A stretch of DNA of 41,189 bases from Microvirga splendida (lineage in GTDB: Bacteria > Pseudomonadota > Alphaproteobacteria > Rhizobiales > Beijerinckiaceae). This document shows positions 7,803-14,081 of the stretch, in pieces. The stretch's first letter is position 1; every line of letters starts with the position of its first letter. The notes under the pieces are model-generated. The model ran no database searches. It worked only from the letters and a program-made list of their open reading frames with translations, and had not been told where the DNA came from. Made by a program: the position numbers and the translations under genes. The stretch spans positions 1 to 41,189 of the forward strand of contig NZ_JAELXT010000035.1 of NCBI RefSeq assembly GCF_016427565.1, read 5' to 3'.

Positions 7803-9373
7803 GCGAAGCCCCTGAACAGCATGATCATCAGCGAGGCCGCGATGATCCACAAGGCCGCCACGCCCCAGCGGTTGCCCCGCGCCTCGGCGCGCCCGATGGC
7901 CGCGACGCTGTCCTGATTGAGGGAAACGCCTTTGGCCGTTACGTCCTCGAGCTGGTTGAGCACCCGCTCGGCACGCAGGGCCAGCTCCGGCAGGTCGCCG
8001 ATGACGCCGGCGAGGGTCCACAGGCCACGGCCTGCCTGCTCGGCGCGGCCGAGGGGGCCGAGATTGCGCTCGATCCAGTCGCGCACCACGGGCTCGGACG
8101 TGGTCCACATGTCGAGCTTCGGGTCGAGGTTGCGGGCCACGCCCTCCACCACCACCATGGTCTTCTGCAGCATGACGAGCTCGATGCGCGTCGCCATGTC
8201 GAACAGCGCCGTGATCTCGAAGAGAAGCGTCAGCAGCTTCGCCATGGAGATCTCGTCGGCCCGTCGGTCGTGGATCGGCTCGCCGATAGCGCGGATGGCT
8301 TGGGCGAAGTCCTCCACCGAATGATGCGGCGGCACATAGCCCGCCTCGAAATGCACCTGCGCGACGCGCAGGTAATCGCGGCGGATGAAGCCGAGAAGGA
8401 TCTCGGCGAGGAAGCGCCGTTCCTTCATCCCGAGCCGGCCCATGATGCCGAAGTCGACGGCGACGAGACGGCCTTCCTTGTCCACGAACAGGTTGCCGGG
8501 ATGCATGTCGGCGTGGAAATAGCCGTCACGGATGGCATGGCGCAGGAAGGATTGGATCACCGCACGCCCGAGCGCCACCCGGTCGAAGCCGGCGGCTTCG
8601 ATGGCGGCGAGATCGTTGAGGCGGATGCCTTCGATCCACGTGGTGGTGAGCACGTCGCGGGCGGTCAAATCCCATTCCGGTTTCGGCACGCGGAAATCGG
8701 GATCGTCCTTCGTGTTCTCCGCCAGTTCCGAGACGGCGGCGGCCTCCAGGCGCAGATCCATCTCGACGGCCACGGAACGGGCCAGCGCCTCCACGATTTC
8801 GAGCGGCTTGAGGCGCTTGGCATCGGGCACCACGCGCTCGAACAGGCGGGCTGCGGCGCGCATGGCCTGAAGGTCGCGGGCGAAGCCCTCGCGAACGCCG
8901 GGCCGCACCACCTTCACGGCGACCGTTTCTTCGCCCTCTGCGGTACGGAGGCGGGCCTTGTGGACCTGCGCGATGGAGGCGGCGGCGATCGGCTCGCTGA
9001 ATTCCAGAAAGAGCACGTCGATGGGGCGGCCCAGGGCGATCTCGACCATGCGCACCGCTTCCGCCCGGGGGAAGGGCGGCATGCGGTCCTGCAGACGTTC
9101 CAGGTCGCGGGCAGCCGCAACGCCCACGATGTCGGGGCGGGTCGCCAGGAACTGGCCGAACTTCACGTAGGACGGCCCGAGCCGCGTCAGTGCCTTGGAG
9201 AGCCGCGCCGCGCCGTCGCCGGCCTGAGGACGCTCGACGAGACGGGCCATCTTCAGCCCGAAGCGGGCGGCCGGCGGCAGGGCGCTCGGATCGACGAGCG
9301 CGAGCGCACCCTCACGGGCCAGGACGAAGCCGGCATGCAGGTTGCGGGCAAGATGAAAGACGCTGCCGATCAC
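7799..9373 (-). CDS. ubiB: Ubiquinone biosynthesis protein UbiB (atypical kinase/ATPase)
   Basis: The 524-residue protein belongs to the ABC1/ADCK/UbiB family, which supports ubiquinone synthesis at the inner membrane through an ATPase activity. The diagnostic KxGQ motif is at 71-74 (VKFGQFLATRPD), the A-rich loop is AAASIAQVHKA, and the kinase-like catalytic motifs FHADMHPGNLFV and VAVDFGIMGR follow. The C-terminus ends in a single hydrophobic helix (WGVAALWIIAASLMIMLF), which fits membrane anchoring. It starts with GTG at 9373, three bases after the ubiE stop codon, and its stop overlaps the coaBC start. This places it in the ubiE-ubiB-coaBC-dut unit. Confidence 0.96.
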   Translation of the reverse strand: MIGSVFHLARNLHAGFVLAREGALALVDPSALPPAARFGLKMARLVERPQAGDGAARLSKALTRLGPSYVKFGQFLATRPDIVGVAAARDLERLQDRMPPFPRAEAVRMVEIALGRPIDVLFLEFSEPIAAASIAQVHKARLRTAEGEETVAVKVVRPGVREGFARDLQAMRAAARLFERVVPDAKRLKPLEIVEALARSVAVEMDLRLEAAAVSELAENTKDDPDFRVPKPEWDLTARDVLTTTWIEGIRLNDLAAIEAAGFDRVALGRAVIQSFLRHAIRDGYFHADMHPGNLFVDKEGRLVAVDFGIMGRLGMKERRFLAEILLGFIRRDYLRVAQVHFEAGYVPPHHSVEDFAQAIRAIGEPIHDRRADEISMAKLLTLLFEITALFDMATRIELVMLQKTMVVVEGVARNLDPKLDMWTTSEPVVRDWIERNLGPLGRAEQAGRGLWTLAGVIGDLPELALRAERVLNQLEDVTAKGVSLNQDSVAAIGRAEARGNRWGVAALWIIAASLMIMLFRGFA

Positions 9374-9376
9374 GCT

Positions 9377-10126
9377 TTAAATCTTCCAGCCCGAGTGAAT
9401 GGCCACGACGCCGGCCGTGAGCGAGCGATGGGTCACGCGCTTGAAGCCCGCCTCCTCGATCATCCGCGCGAAGGCGGCCGGGGGCGGGAAGCGGCGGATC
9501 GACTCGACGAGGTACTGGTAGGATTCCGCATCCCCGGTCACCATCTGGCCCAGCCGCGGGATGACGTTGAAGGAATAGGCGTCATAGATCCTGTCCAGCA
9601 CCGGCACGTCGACCTTGGAGAATTCCAGGCACAGGAAGCGGCCGCCGGGTTTCAGCACCCGGTGCGCCTCGCGAAGCGCCGCATCGATGCGCGGCACGTT
9701 CCGGATGCCGAAGGCGATGGTGTAGGCGTCGTATGTCTTGGATTCGAGCGGCAGTTCCTCCGCATTGGCCTCGACGAAATCGATGCGACCTTCGTAGCGG
9801 TGGCCGGCCCGCTCGGCGCCGACTTTCAGCATCTCGCCATTGATGTCGAGCACGGTCACGCGGGTCTGCGGGCCGCTCTCGTCCAGGATGCGGAAGGCCA
9901 CGTCCCCGGTGCCGCCGGCCACGTCGAGGTGGCGGAAGGGCCGGTCGCGGGGCGGGCGCAGGGTGGAGATGAGGGCGTCCTTCCAGAGGCGGTGGAGGCC
10001 TGCGGACATGAGGTCGTTCATCAGATCGTAGCGGCCCGCCACCGAGCGGAAGACCTCGTTGACCTTGCCCTGCTTCTCACCCAGGGGCACGGACTGGAAC
10101 CCGAAATGGGTGTTCTCGTCGGTCAT
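9377..10126 (-). CDS. ubiE: Ubiquinone/menaquinone biosynthesis C-methyltransferase
   Basis: The 249-residue S-adenosylmethionine-dependent enzyme C-methylates the benzoquinol intermediate of ubiquinone synthesis. Visible signatures include VNEVFRSVAGRYDLMNDLMS, the SAM-binding motif LDVAGGTGDVAF, the acidic loop VTVLDINGEML, and the family signature YTIAFGIRNVPRIDAALREAHRVLKPGGR. The C-terminus ends with the usual AIHSGWKI. The ATG at 10126 is preferred because AGAGG lies upstream; an in-frame GTG at 10147 would add seven residues. It heads the reverse-strand operon and is divergent from mutM, with a repeat-rich intergenic region in which the promoters of both should lie. Confidence 0.96.
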   Translation of the reverse strand: MTDENTHFGFQSVPLGEKQGKVNEVFRSVAGRYDLMNDLMSAGLHRLWKDALISTLRPPRDRPFRHLDVAGGTGDVAFRILDESGPQTRVTVLDINGEMLKVGAERAGHRYEGRIDFVEANAEELPLESKTYDAYTIAFGIRNVPRIDAALREAHRVLKPGGRFLCLEFSKVDVPVLDRIYDAYSFNVIPRLGQMVTGDAESYQYLVESIRRFPPPAAFARMIEEAGFKRVTHRSLTAGVVAIHSGWKI

Positions 10127-10148
10127 GATGTCTGAGCCTCTTGTCACC

Positions 10149-10176
10149 TAGAGCATCGGATATATCCGATGCTCTA
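10149..10176. repeat. Perfect 28-bp palindrome in the ubiE-mutM intergenic region
   Basis: TAGAGCATCGGATA is followed directly by its exact reverse complement. It lies just upstream of ubiE and beside a second inverted repeat. Palindromes of the GAGCATCGGA type next to GCGCATC...GATGCGC elements are, as far as I know, dispersed repeats in Rhizobiales genomes. A regulatory role is possible but not shown. Confidence 0.75.
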
Positions 10177-10184
10177 CCCTTTGA

Positions 10185-10238
10185 AGCGCGCATCGTTGGG
10201 CGCGGAAAACCGAAAACCACTTTTCCGCATGATGCGCT
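10185..10238. repeat. Extragenic inverted-repeat element (GCGCATC...GCGGAAAA...TTTTCCGC...GATGCGC)
   Basis: The outer arms GCGCATC and GATGCGC and the inner arms GCGGAAAA and TTTTCCGC form an imperfect two-tier hairpin around CCGAAAACCAC. The sequence closely resembles the dispersed repeat with core GCGGAAAA...TTTTCCGC that I know from many alphaproteobacterial genomes. It follows the 28-bp palindrome directly, so the two may form one composite element between the divergent ubiE and mutM genes. Confidence 0.65.
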
Positions 10239-10310
10239 AGTGTCGCGATCCATAGCGGAAGCGGGGCCCAAAGGCTATGTAAGAGCCCTCAAGAAGCCGA
10301 GAGATGGTTG

Positions 10311-11198
10311 ATGCCCGAACTGCCCGAAGTCGAAACCGTGCGCCGGGGCCTGGAGCCCGCCATGGTGGGAGCCCGCTTCACCAGGGTGACCCAGCGCCGC
10401 CCTGACCTGCGCTTCCCCTTCCCCGAACGGTTCTCGGAGCGGCTGGAGGGGCAGGAGGTCAAGGCGCTCGGCCGGCGGGCCAAGTATCTGCTCGCCGATC
10501 TCTCCTCCGGCGAGGTGCTGGTCATGCATCTGGGCATGTCCGGCCGGTTTCTCGTGACGAAGGACGGGGCCACCCGGATGCCGGGCGAGTTCCACCACGA
10601 GCATGGAGGCCTGGGGGCTCACGACCATGTGGTGTTCGGGCTCTCCAACGGCACGACCGTCACCTATAACGACGCCCGCCGCTTCGGCTTCATGGATCTG
10701 GTGCCCCGCCAGGAGATCGAGACCTCGAAGCATTTTGCCGGCATGGGCATCGAGCCCCTCGGCAACGAGCTCTCGGGCGAGACCATCGCCCGGCTCTTCG
10801 CGGGCAAGCGCACCCCCCTGAAGGCGGCCCTTCTCGACCAGCGTCTGATCGCCGGCCTCGGCAATATCTATGTGTGCGAGGCCCTGTTCCGCACCGGCCT
10901 CCACCCCGAGGCTCCGGCCGGATCCCTCGTGACCAAGAAGGGCGAGCCCACCGACAAGGCGCGCCAGCTCGCCGACGTCATCCGGGACGTTCTCTCCGAG
11001 GCGGTGGAGGCCGGCGGCTCGACCCTGCGCGACCATGCGCGGGTCGACGGTTCGCTGGGCTATTTCCAGCATTCGTTCCGGGTCTACGACCGGGAGAGCG
11101 AGCCCTGCGTCACGCCCGGCTGCAAAGGCACGGTCACGCGGCTCGTGCAGTCCGGACGCTCCACCTTCTACTGCCCGGAATGCCAGAAGCGCTCCTGA
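10311..11198 (+). CDS. mutM: Formamidopyrimidine-DNA glycosylase (Fpg/MutM)
   Basis: The 295-residue bifunctional glycosylase/AP lyase excises 8-oxoguanine and formamidopyrimidines. The N-terminal MPELPEVETVRRGL supplies the nucleophilic Pro2 (after Met removal) and catalytic Glu3; the conserved lysine is in LGRRAKYLL. The H2TH region contains DQRLIAGLGNIYVCEALF. The C-terminal zinc finger is CX4CX16CX2C in the stretch from CVTPGC to YCPEC. The ATG at 10311 is immediately preceded by an in-frame TTG, but the conserved MPELPEVE fixes the ATG. It is divergent from ubiE. Confidence 0.97.
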   Translation: MPELPEVETVRRGLEPAMVGARFTRVTQRRPDLRFPFPERFSERLEGQEVKALGRRAKYLLADLSSGEVLVMHLGMSGRFLVTKDGATRMPGEFHHEHGGLGAHDHVVFGLSNGTTVTYNDARRFGFMDLVPRQEIETSKHFAGMGIEPLGNELSGETIARLFAGKRTPLKAALLDQRLIAGLGNIYVCEALFRTGLHPEAPAGSLVTKKGEPTDKARQLADVIRDVLSEAVEAGGSTLRDHARVDGSLGYFQHSFRVYDRESEPCVTPGCKGTVTRLVQSGRSTFYCPECQKRS

Positions 11199-11284
11199 TC
11201 TCAGGGCAGGGCTTTTCGGATTTTCACTTGCCGGGTCATGCGCCCTCGCCTACCGGTGTCTCATCATCGAGCAGGAGATGCCCC

Positions 11285-12058
11285 ATGGCTTTTGAGACGA
11301 TTCTCACGGAGACGCGCGGCAAGGTGGGGTTGATCACCCTCAACCGGCCACAAGCCCTGAACGCCCTCAATTCCACGCTCCTGGGCGAGGTGAACCAGGC
11401 GCTCGACGCCTTCGAGGCGGACCAGAATATCGGCTGCATCGTCATCACCGGTTCGGAGAAGGCCTTTGCGGCCGGCGCCGACATCAAGGAGATGGCGGAA
11501 CTCACCTACCCGCACACCTACATGGCCGATTTCTTCTCCGGTTGGGAGAAGGTGTCGGGCCGGCGCAAGCCGATGATCGCCGCGGTGGCGGGCTTCGCGC
11601 TGGGCGGCGGCTGCGAGTTCGCCATGATGTGCGACTTCATCATCGCGGCCGACAACGCCAAGTTCGGCCAGCCTGAGATCAAGCTCGGCGTGATGCCCGG
11701 CATGGGCGGCACCCAGCGCCTCACTCGGCTGATCGGCCGGGCCAAGGCCATGGAGATGTGCCTGACGGGCCGCATGATGGGCGCGGAGGAAGCCGAGCGC
11801 TCCGGGCTCGTCGCCCGCGTGGTACCGCTGGCCGACCTCATCAACGACGCCCTGAAGACGGCGGACACCATCGCGTCCATGTCGCTGCCCATCGCCATGA
11901 TGACCAAGGAGACGATCAACCGGGCCGACGAGGTGTCGCTCTCGGAAGGCATCCGCTTCGAGCGGCGCCTGTTCCACGCCATGTTCGCCACCGCCGACCA
12001 GAAGGAAGGCATGACGGCCTTCGTCGGAAAGCGTTCGCCTGAGTTCAAGAACGGCTGA
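11285..12058 (+). CDS. Enoyl-CoA hydratase (crotonase family)
   Basis: The 257-residue crotonase-fold protein hydrates trans-2-enoyl-CoA in fatty-acid beta-oxidation or a related pathway. The oxyanion-hole segments are GSEKAFAAGADIKEM (56-70) and AVAGFALGGGCEFAMMCD (100-117). Both catalytic glutamates of true hydratases are present, Glu111 and Glu131 (QPEIKLGVMPGMGGTQRL), so hydratase activity is likely. Length and ending (GMTAFVGKRSPEFKNG) match short-chain hydratases of the PaaF/Crt/FadB1 type. AGGAG precedes the ATG. It lies 86 bases after mutM and 2 bases before the TSUP gene, so it is probably co-transcribed with the latter. Confidence 0.93.
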   Translation: MAFETILTETRGKVGLITLNRPQALNALNSTLLGEVNQALDAFEADQNIGCIVITGSEKAFAAGADIKEMAELTYPHTYMADFFSGWEKVSGRRKPMIAAVAGFALGGGCEFAMMCDFIIAADNAKFGQPEIKLGVMPGMGGTQRLTRLIGRAKAMEMCLTGRMMGAEEAERSGLVARVVPLADLINDALKTADTIASMSLPIAMMTKETINRADEVSLSEGIRFERRLFHAMFATADQKEGMTAFVGKRSPEFKNG

Positions 12059-12060
12059 TC

Positions 12061-12864
12061 GTGTTCGATCTCGGCCTGGACATGATCGCGGCGCTCGCCG
12101 CGGTCTCTCTTCTTGCGGGATTCGTGGATGCCATTGCCGGCGGCGGCGGGCTTCTGACCGTGCCGGCCCTTATGCTCGCAGGCCTCGATCCGGCGCAGGC
12201 GATCGCCACCAACAAGGTGCAGGGCTCGGTGGCGGCGGCCTCCGCCACCTATACCTTCGGCCGCAAGGGGCTGATCGAGTGGAGGAAGGCCTGGGGCTTC
12301 ACCCTGGTGGCGTTCGCGAGCAGCATCGCGGGAGCCTTGTGCGTCCAGTTCCTGCCGCGCGCCGTGCTCGAGGTTCTGATCCCGGTCATGCTCATCGCGA
12401 TGGCGATCTACTTCGCCCTCTCGCGCAAGATGAAGGATGAGGACGCCCATGCGCGCATGACGGCCCTCGCCTTCGGCCTCACCGCGCCCGTCGCCATCGG
12501 CTTTTATGACGGCATCTTCGGGCCGGGTGCCGGCTCCTTCTATATGCTCGCCTTCGTGACGCTGCTGGGCTACGGGGTGGTGAAGGCCACCGCCCATACC
12601 AAGCTCGTCAATTTCGCGAGCAACTTCGGCAGCCTCCTTCTCTATGGAATGACCGGCGCCGTGGTCTGGCCCCTGGGTTTCGTGATGGCCGGCGCGTCGC
12701 TGCTCGGCGCCCAGATCGGAGCCCGCCTTGCCATGCGACTGGGCTCCCGGCTCATCCGGCCGCTGCTGGTCGTGGTGTCGAGCCTGATGGCCCTGAGGCT
12801 CCTGCTCGACCCGGCCAATCCCTGGCGGCAGGCCCTGCAGAAGGCCTCCCTGGCGCTTTTTTGA
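12061..12864 (+). CDS. TSUP-family (YfcA-like) inner-membrane transporter
   Basis: The 267-residue integral membrane protein has about eight hydrophobic segments and the two TSUP (TauE/SafE, DUF81) half-repeats: an N-terminal GFVDAIAGGGGLLTVPALMLAG followed by ATNKVQGSVAAASATYTF, and a second copy GFYDGIFGPGAGSFYMLAF with AHTKLVNFASNFGSLLLYG. Family members are proposed to move sulfur-containing or organic anions such as sulfite, sulfoacetate or taurine; the substrate here is unknown. Translation starts at GTG 12061, two bases after the enoyl-CoA hydratase stop codon, so the two are one unit. Confidence 0.92.
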   Translation: MFDLGLDMIAALAAVSLLAGFVDAIAGGGGLLTVPALMLAGLDPAQAIATNKVQGSVAAASATYTFGRKGLIEWRKAWGFTLVAFASSIAGALCVQFLPRAVLEVLIPVMLIAMAIYFALSRKMKDEDAHARMTALAFGLTAPVAIGFYDGIFGPGAGSFYMLAFVTLLGYGVVKATAHTKLVNFASNFGSLLLYGMTGAVVWPLGFVMAGASLLGAQIGARLAMRLGSRLIRPLLVVVSSLMALRLLLDPANPWRQALQKASLALF

Positions 12865-12884
12865 CGCGCAAAGGCCTATGGTCG

Positions 12885-12913
12885 TTGACGTTCGCAGGCA
12901 TCGCGTCTATAAG
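12885..12913 (+). promoter_or_regulatory. Sigma-70-type promoter of rpsT
   Basis: TTGACG (12885-12890) and TATAAG (12908-12913) are separated by exactly 17 bases, a near-consensus housekeeping promoter. Transcription should start near 12920, giving a leader of roughly 120 bases before the rpsT ATG. Confidence 0.75.
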
Positions 12914-12924
12914 CCGCCTCACAT

Positions 12925-12947
12925 GAGCCCGCGCGTCCCGCGGGCTC
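12925..12947 (+). promoter_or_regulatory. Hairpin at the 5' end of the rpsT leader
   Basis: GAGCCCGCG and CGCGGGCTC form a perfect 9-bp stem with a 5-base loop. It lies a few bases downstream of the predicted start of transcription and is not followed by a T-run, so it is not an obvious terminator. It may stabilise the mRNA or take part in S20 feedback control; this is inference. Confidence 0.45.
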
Positions 12948-13038
12948 TTCGGTTTCCATGCAATCAACCGATCGCTGCCGGAGCTCTCGACGAGCTTGAG
13001 CTTGGCCATCGGGATTTTAAAAAGAACGAGGATGGGCC

Positions 13039-13305
13039 ATGGCCAACACCGTGTCCGCCAAGAAGATGACCCGCAAGATCGCGAAGCGCACCGCGATCAA
13101 CAAGTCGCGTCGCAGCCGCATGCGGACCTTCGTCCGCAAGGTTGAAGAGGCCATCGCTTCCGGCAATCAGACCGAGGCTGCGGCCGCTCTGCGCGCTGCC
13201 GAGCCGGAGATGATGCGCGCCGCCCAGAAGGGCATCGTGCACAAGAACACCGCGTCGCGGAAGGTCTCGCGCCTGGCGAGCCGCATCAAGACGCTGAGCG
13301 CCTAA
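13039..13305 (+). CDS. rpsT: 30S ribosomal protein S20
   Basis: The 88-residue, strongly basic protein is full length for S20, which binds 16S rRNA early in 30S assembly. The family pattern is clear: MANTVSAKKMTRKIAKRTAINKSRRSRMRTFVRKVEEAI, a variable linker, then GIVHKNTASRKVSRLASRIKTL. GAGGATGG precedes the ATG. It has its own promoter and a strong downstream terminator and is the usual left neighbour of dnaA in Rhizobiales. Confidence 0.97.
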   Translation: MANTVSAKKMTRKIAKRTAINKSRRSRMRTFVRKVEEAIASGNQTEAAAALRAAEPEMMRAAQKGIVHKNTASRKVSRLASRIKTLSA

Positions 13306-13343
13306 AAAGCAGCTCCACAAGCTGCCTTTTCATCACCGATCAG

Positions 13344-13368
13344 ACCCGGCCGCGAGGCCGGGTTTTTT
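13344..13368 (+). terminator. Intrinsic terminator of rpsT
   Basis: ACCCGGCC pairs with GGCCGGGT around a GCGA loop and runs into TTTTTT. A weaker hairpin (GCAGCT...AGCTGC, then TTTT) precedes it at about 13306-13330, directly after the stop codon. Confidence 0.93.
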
Positions 13369-13452
13369 CATGCCTGAAGCCGGAATCTGCGCCTAAATTT
13401 TATCCACACGAGAGCTTGACTTTATCCCCGCTAGACAGGGTGAAAGCTCCAC

Positions 13453-13659
13453 AGCCCAGATTCAAACTGCACATAAAAGATCAAGCTTCTTCAGGATCTT
13501 AGCAGGCAAAGCATCGCGAAGCATCAGAATCACCCTCCGAGTCACCGCGAATCGGTTCTGAATCAAGGTTGCGCGAAAACTCTTTTTTGAGCCTGCGCAC
13601 AGGCTGTGGTGACACAGTGAATCAGTTGAAGAGTCAGGACTTTAAAGCCCAGATTCAAA
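13453..13659. repeat. 14-bp direct repeat pair in the putative origin
   Basis: AGCCCAGATTCAAA occurs exactly at 13453-13466 and again at 13646-13659. Each copy contains a GATTC (GANTC) site. No third copy was seen nearby. Confidence 0.85.
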
Positions 13660-13682
13660 AGCTGTGGACGAAGCTGTGAACG
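13659..13682. repeat. 12-bp tandem repeat with DnaA-box-like cores
   Basis: AAGCTGTGGACG is followed directly by AAGCTGTGAACG (11 of 12 identical). Each unit has a reverse-orientation, box-like core (TGTGGACGA, TGTGAACGC), giving two helically phased, weak DnaA-type sites. Confidence 0.6.
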
Positions 13683-13939
13683 CCGCCGGAGCCTGTCAGG
13701 GGCTTGTGACTCGATTGGGCCATATTGCACGTCCCGCCGCACCCTGTGTAAGGTCAACTTGCTTCAGCGGCTCGCCGTTAAGTCAATCACTCAAAGATCG
13801 AATTAAAGACACCATGCGCGGGGATCAGTCATTGTTTCAATCTCGAAAGAAGCAAGTGAAGGCTCATCCTTTCCCAAGGGGTAGACTTGATAGACCTTGA
13901 GTGATGACGAAGGAGGTGGCAGCTGACGACCATCTCCAC

Positions 13940-13969
13940 TTAAACGTAACCGAATAATCTTAGTACAAT
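13940..13969 (+). promoter_or_regulatory. Candidate dnaA promoter
   Basis: TTAAAC and TACAAT are separated by 18 bases in an AT-rich stretch about 110 bases upstream of dnaA. The -10 is good and the -35 is weak. Confidence 0.3.
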
Positions 13970-14081
13970 TAGGGGCGCCACGTCTTGAACAACCTGTGAG
14001 GTATCTGTGCCTTGGTGTTCAAGATGGGTCATGCGTGGGGGTTTCCCGCCTTTTAAGGGAGGAAGCCTCGTGGAGGAATTG

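Larger units (their letters stand above)
13383..14000. other. Putative chromosomal replication origin (oriC) between rpsT and dnaA
   Basis: No convincing gene lies between 13306 and the dnaA start. This stretch is visibly more AT-rich than its surroundings. It contains a perfect DnaA box TTATCCACA (13400-13408) and near matches at 13422-13430 (TTATCCCCG), 13468-13476 (TGCACATAA, reverse) and 13663-13671 (TGTGGACGA, reverse). Ten GANTC sites fall between 13383 and 13712. A 14-bp direct repeat (13453-13466 and 13646-13659) and a 12-bp tandem repeat (13659-13682) are also present. In this order the origin can also lie near hemE or elsewhere, so the assignment is an inference from motif density and position. 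Confidence 0.6.

Noticed and set aside
8270..10135. 621-codon open frame antisense to ubiB and ubiE
   Set aside because: It spans two genuine genes on the other strand, has no recognisable domain, and shows the usual antisense composition.
10185..10238. Rho-independent terminator for mutM or ubiE
   Set aside because: It lies upstream of both divergent genes and lacks a T-run; it fits a dispersed repeat better.
13664..13900. 78-codon open frame within the putative origin
   Set aside because: It overlaps the tandem repeat and GANTC cluster, has no ribosome-binding site and an unstructured composition; the region is better explained as an origin.
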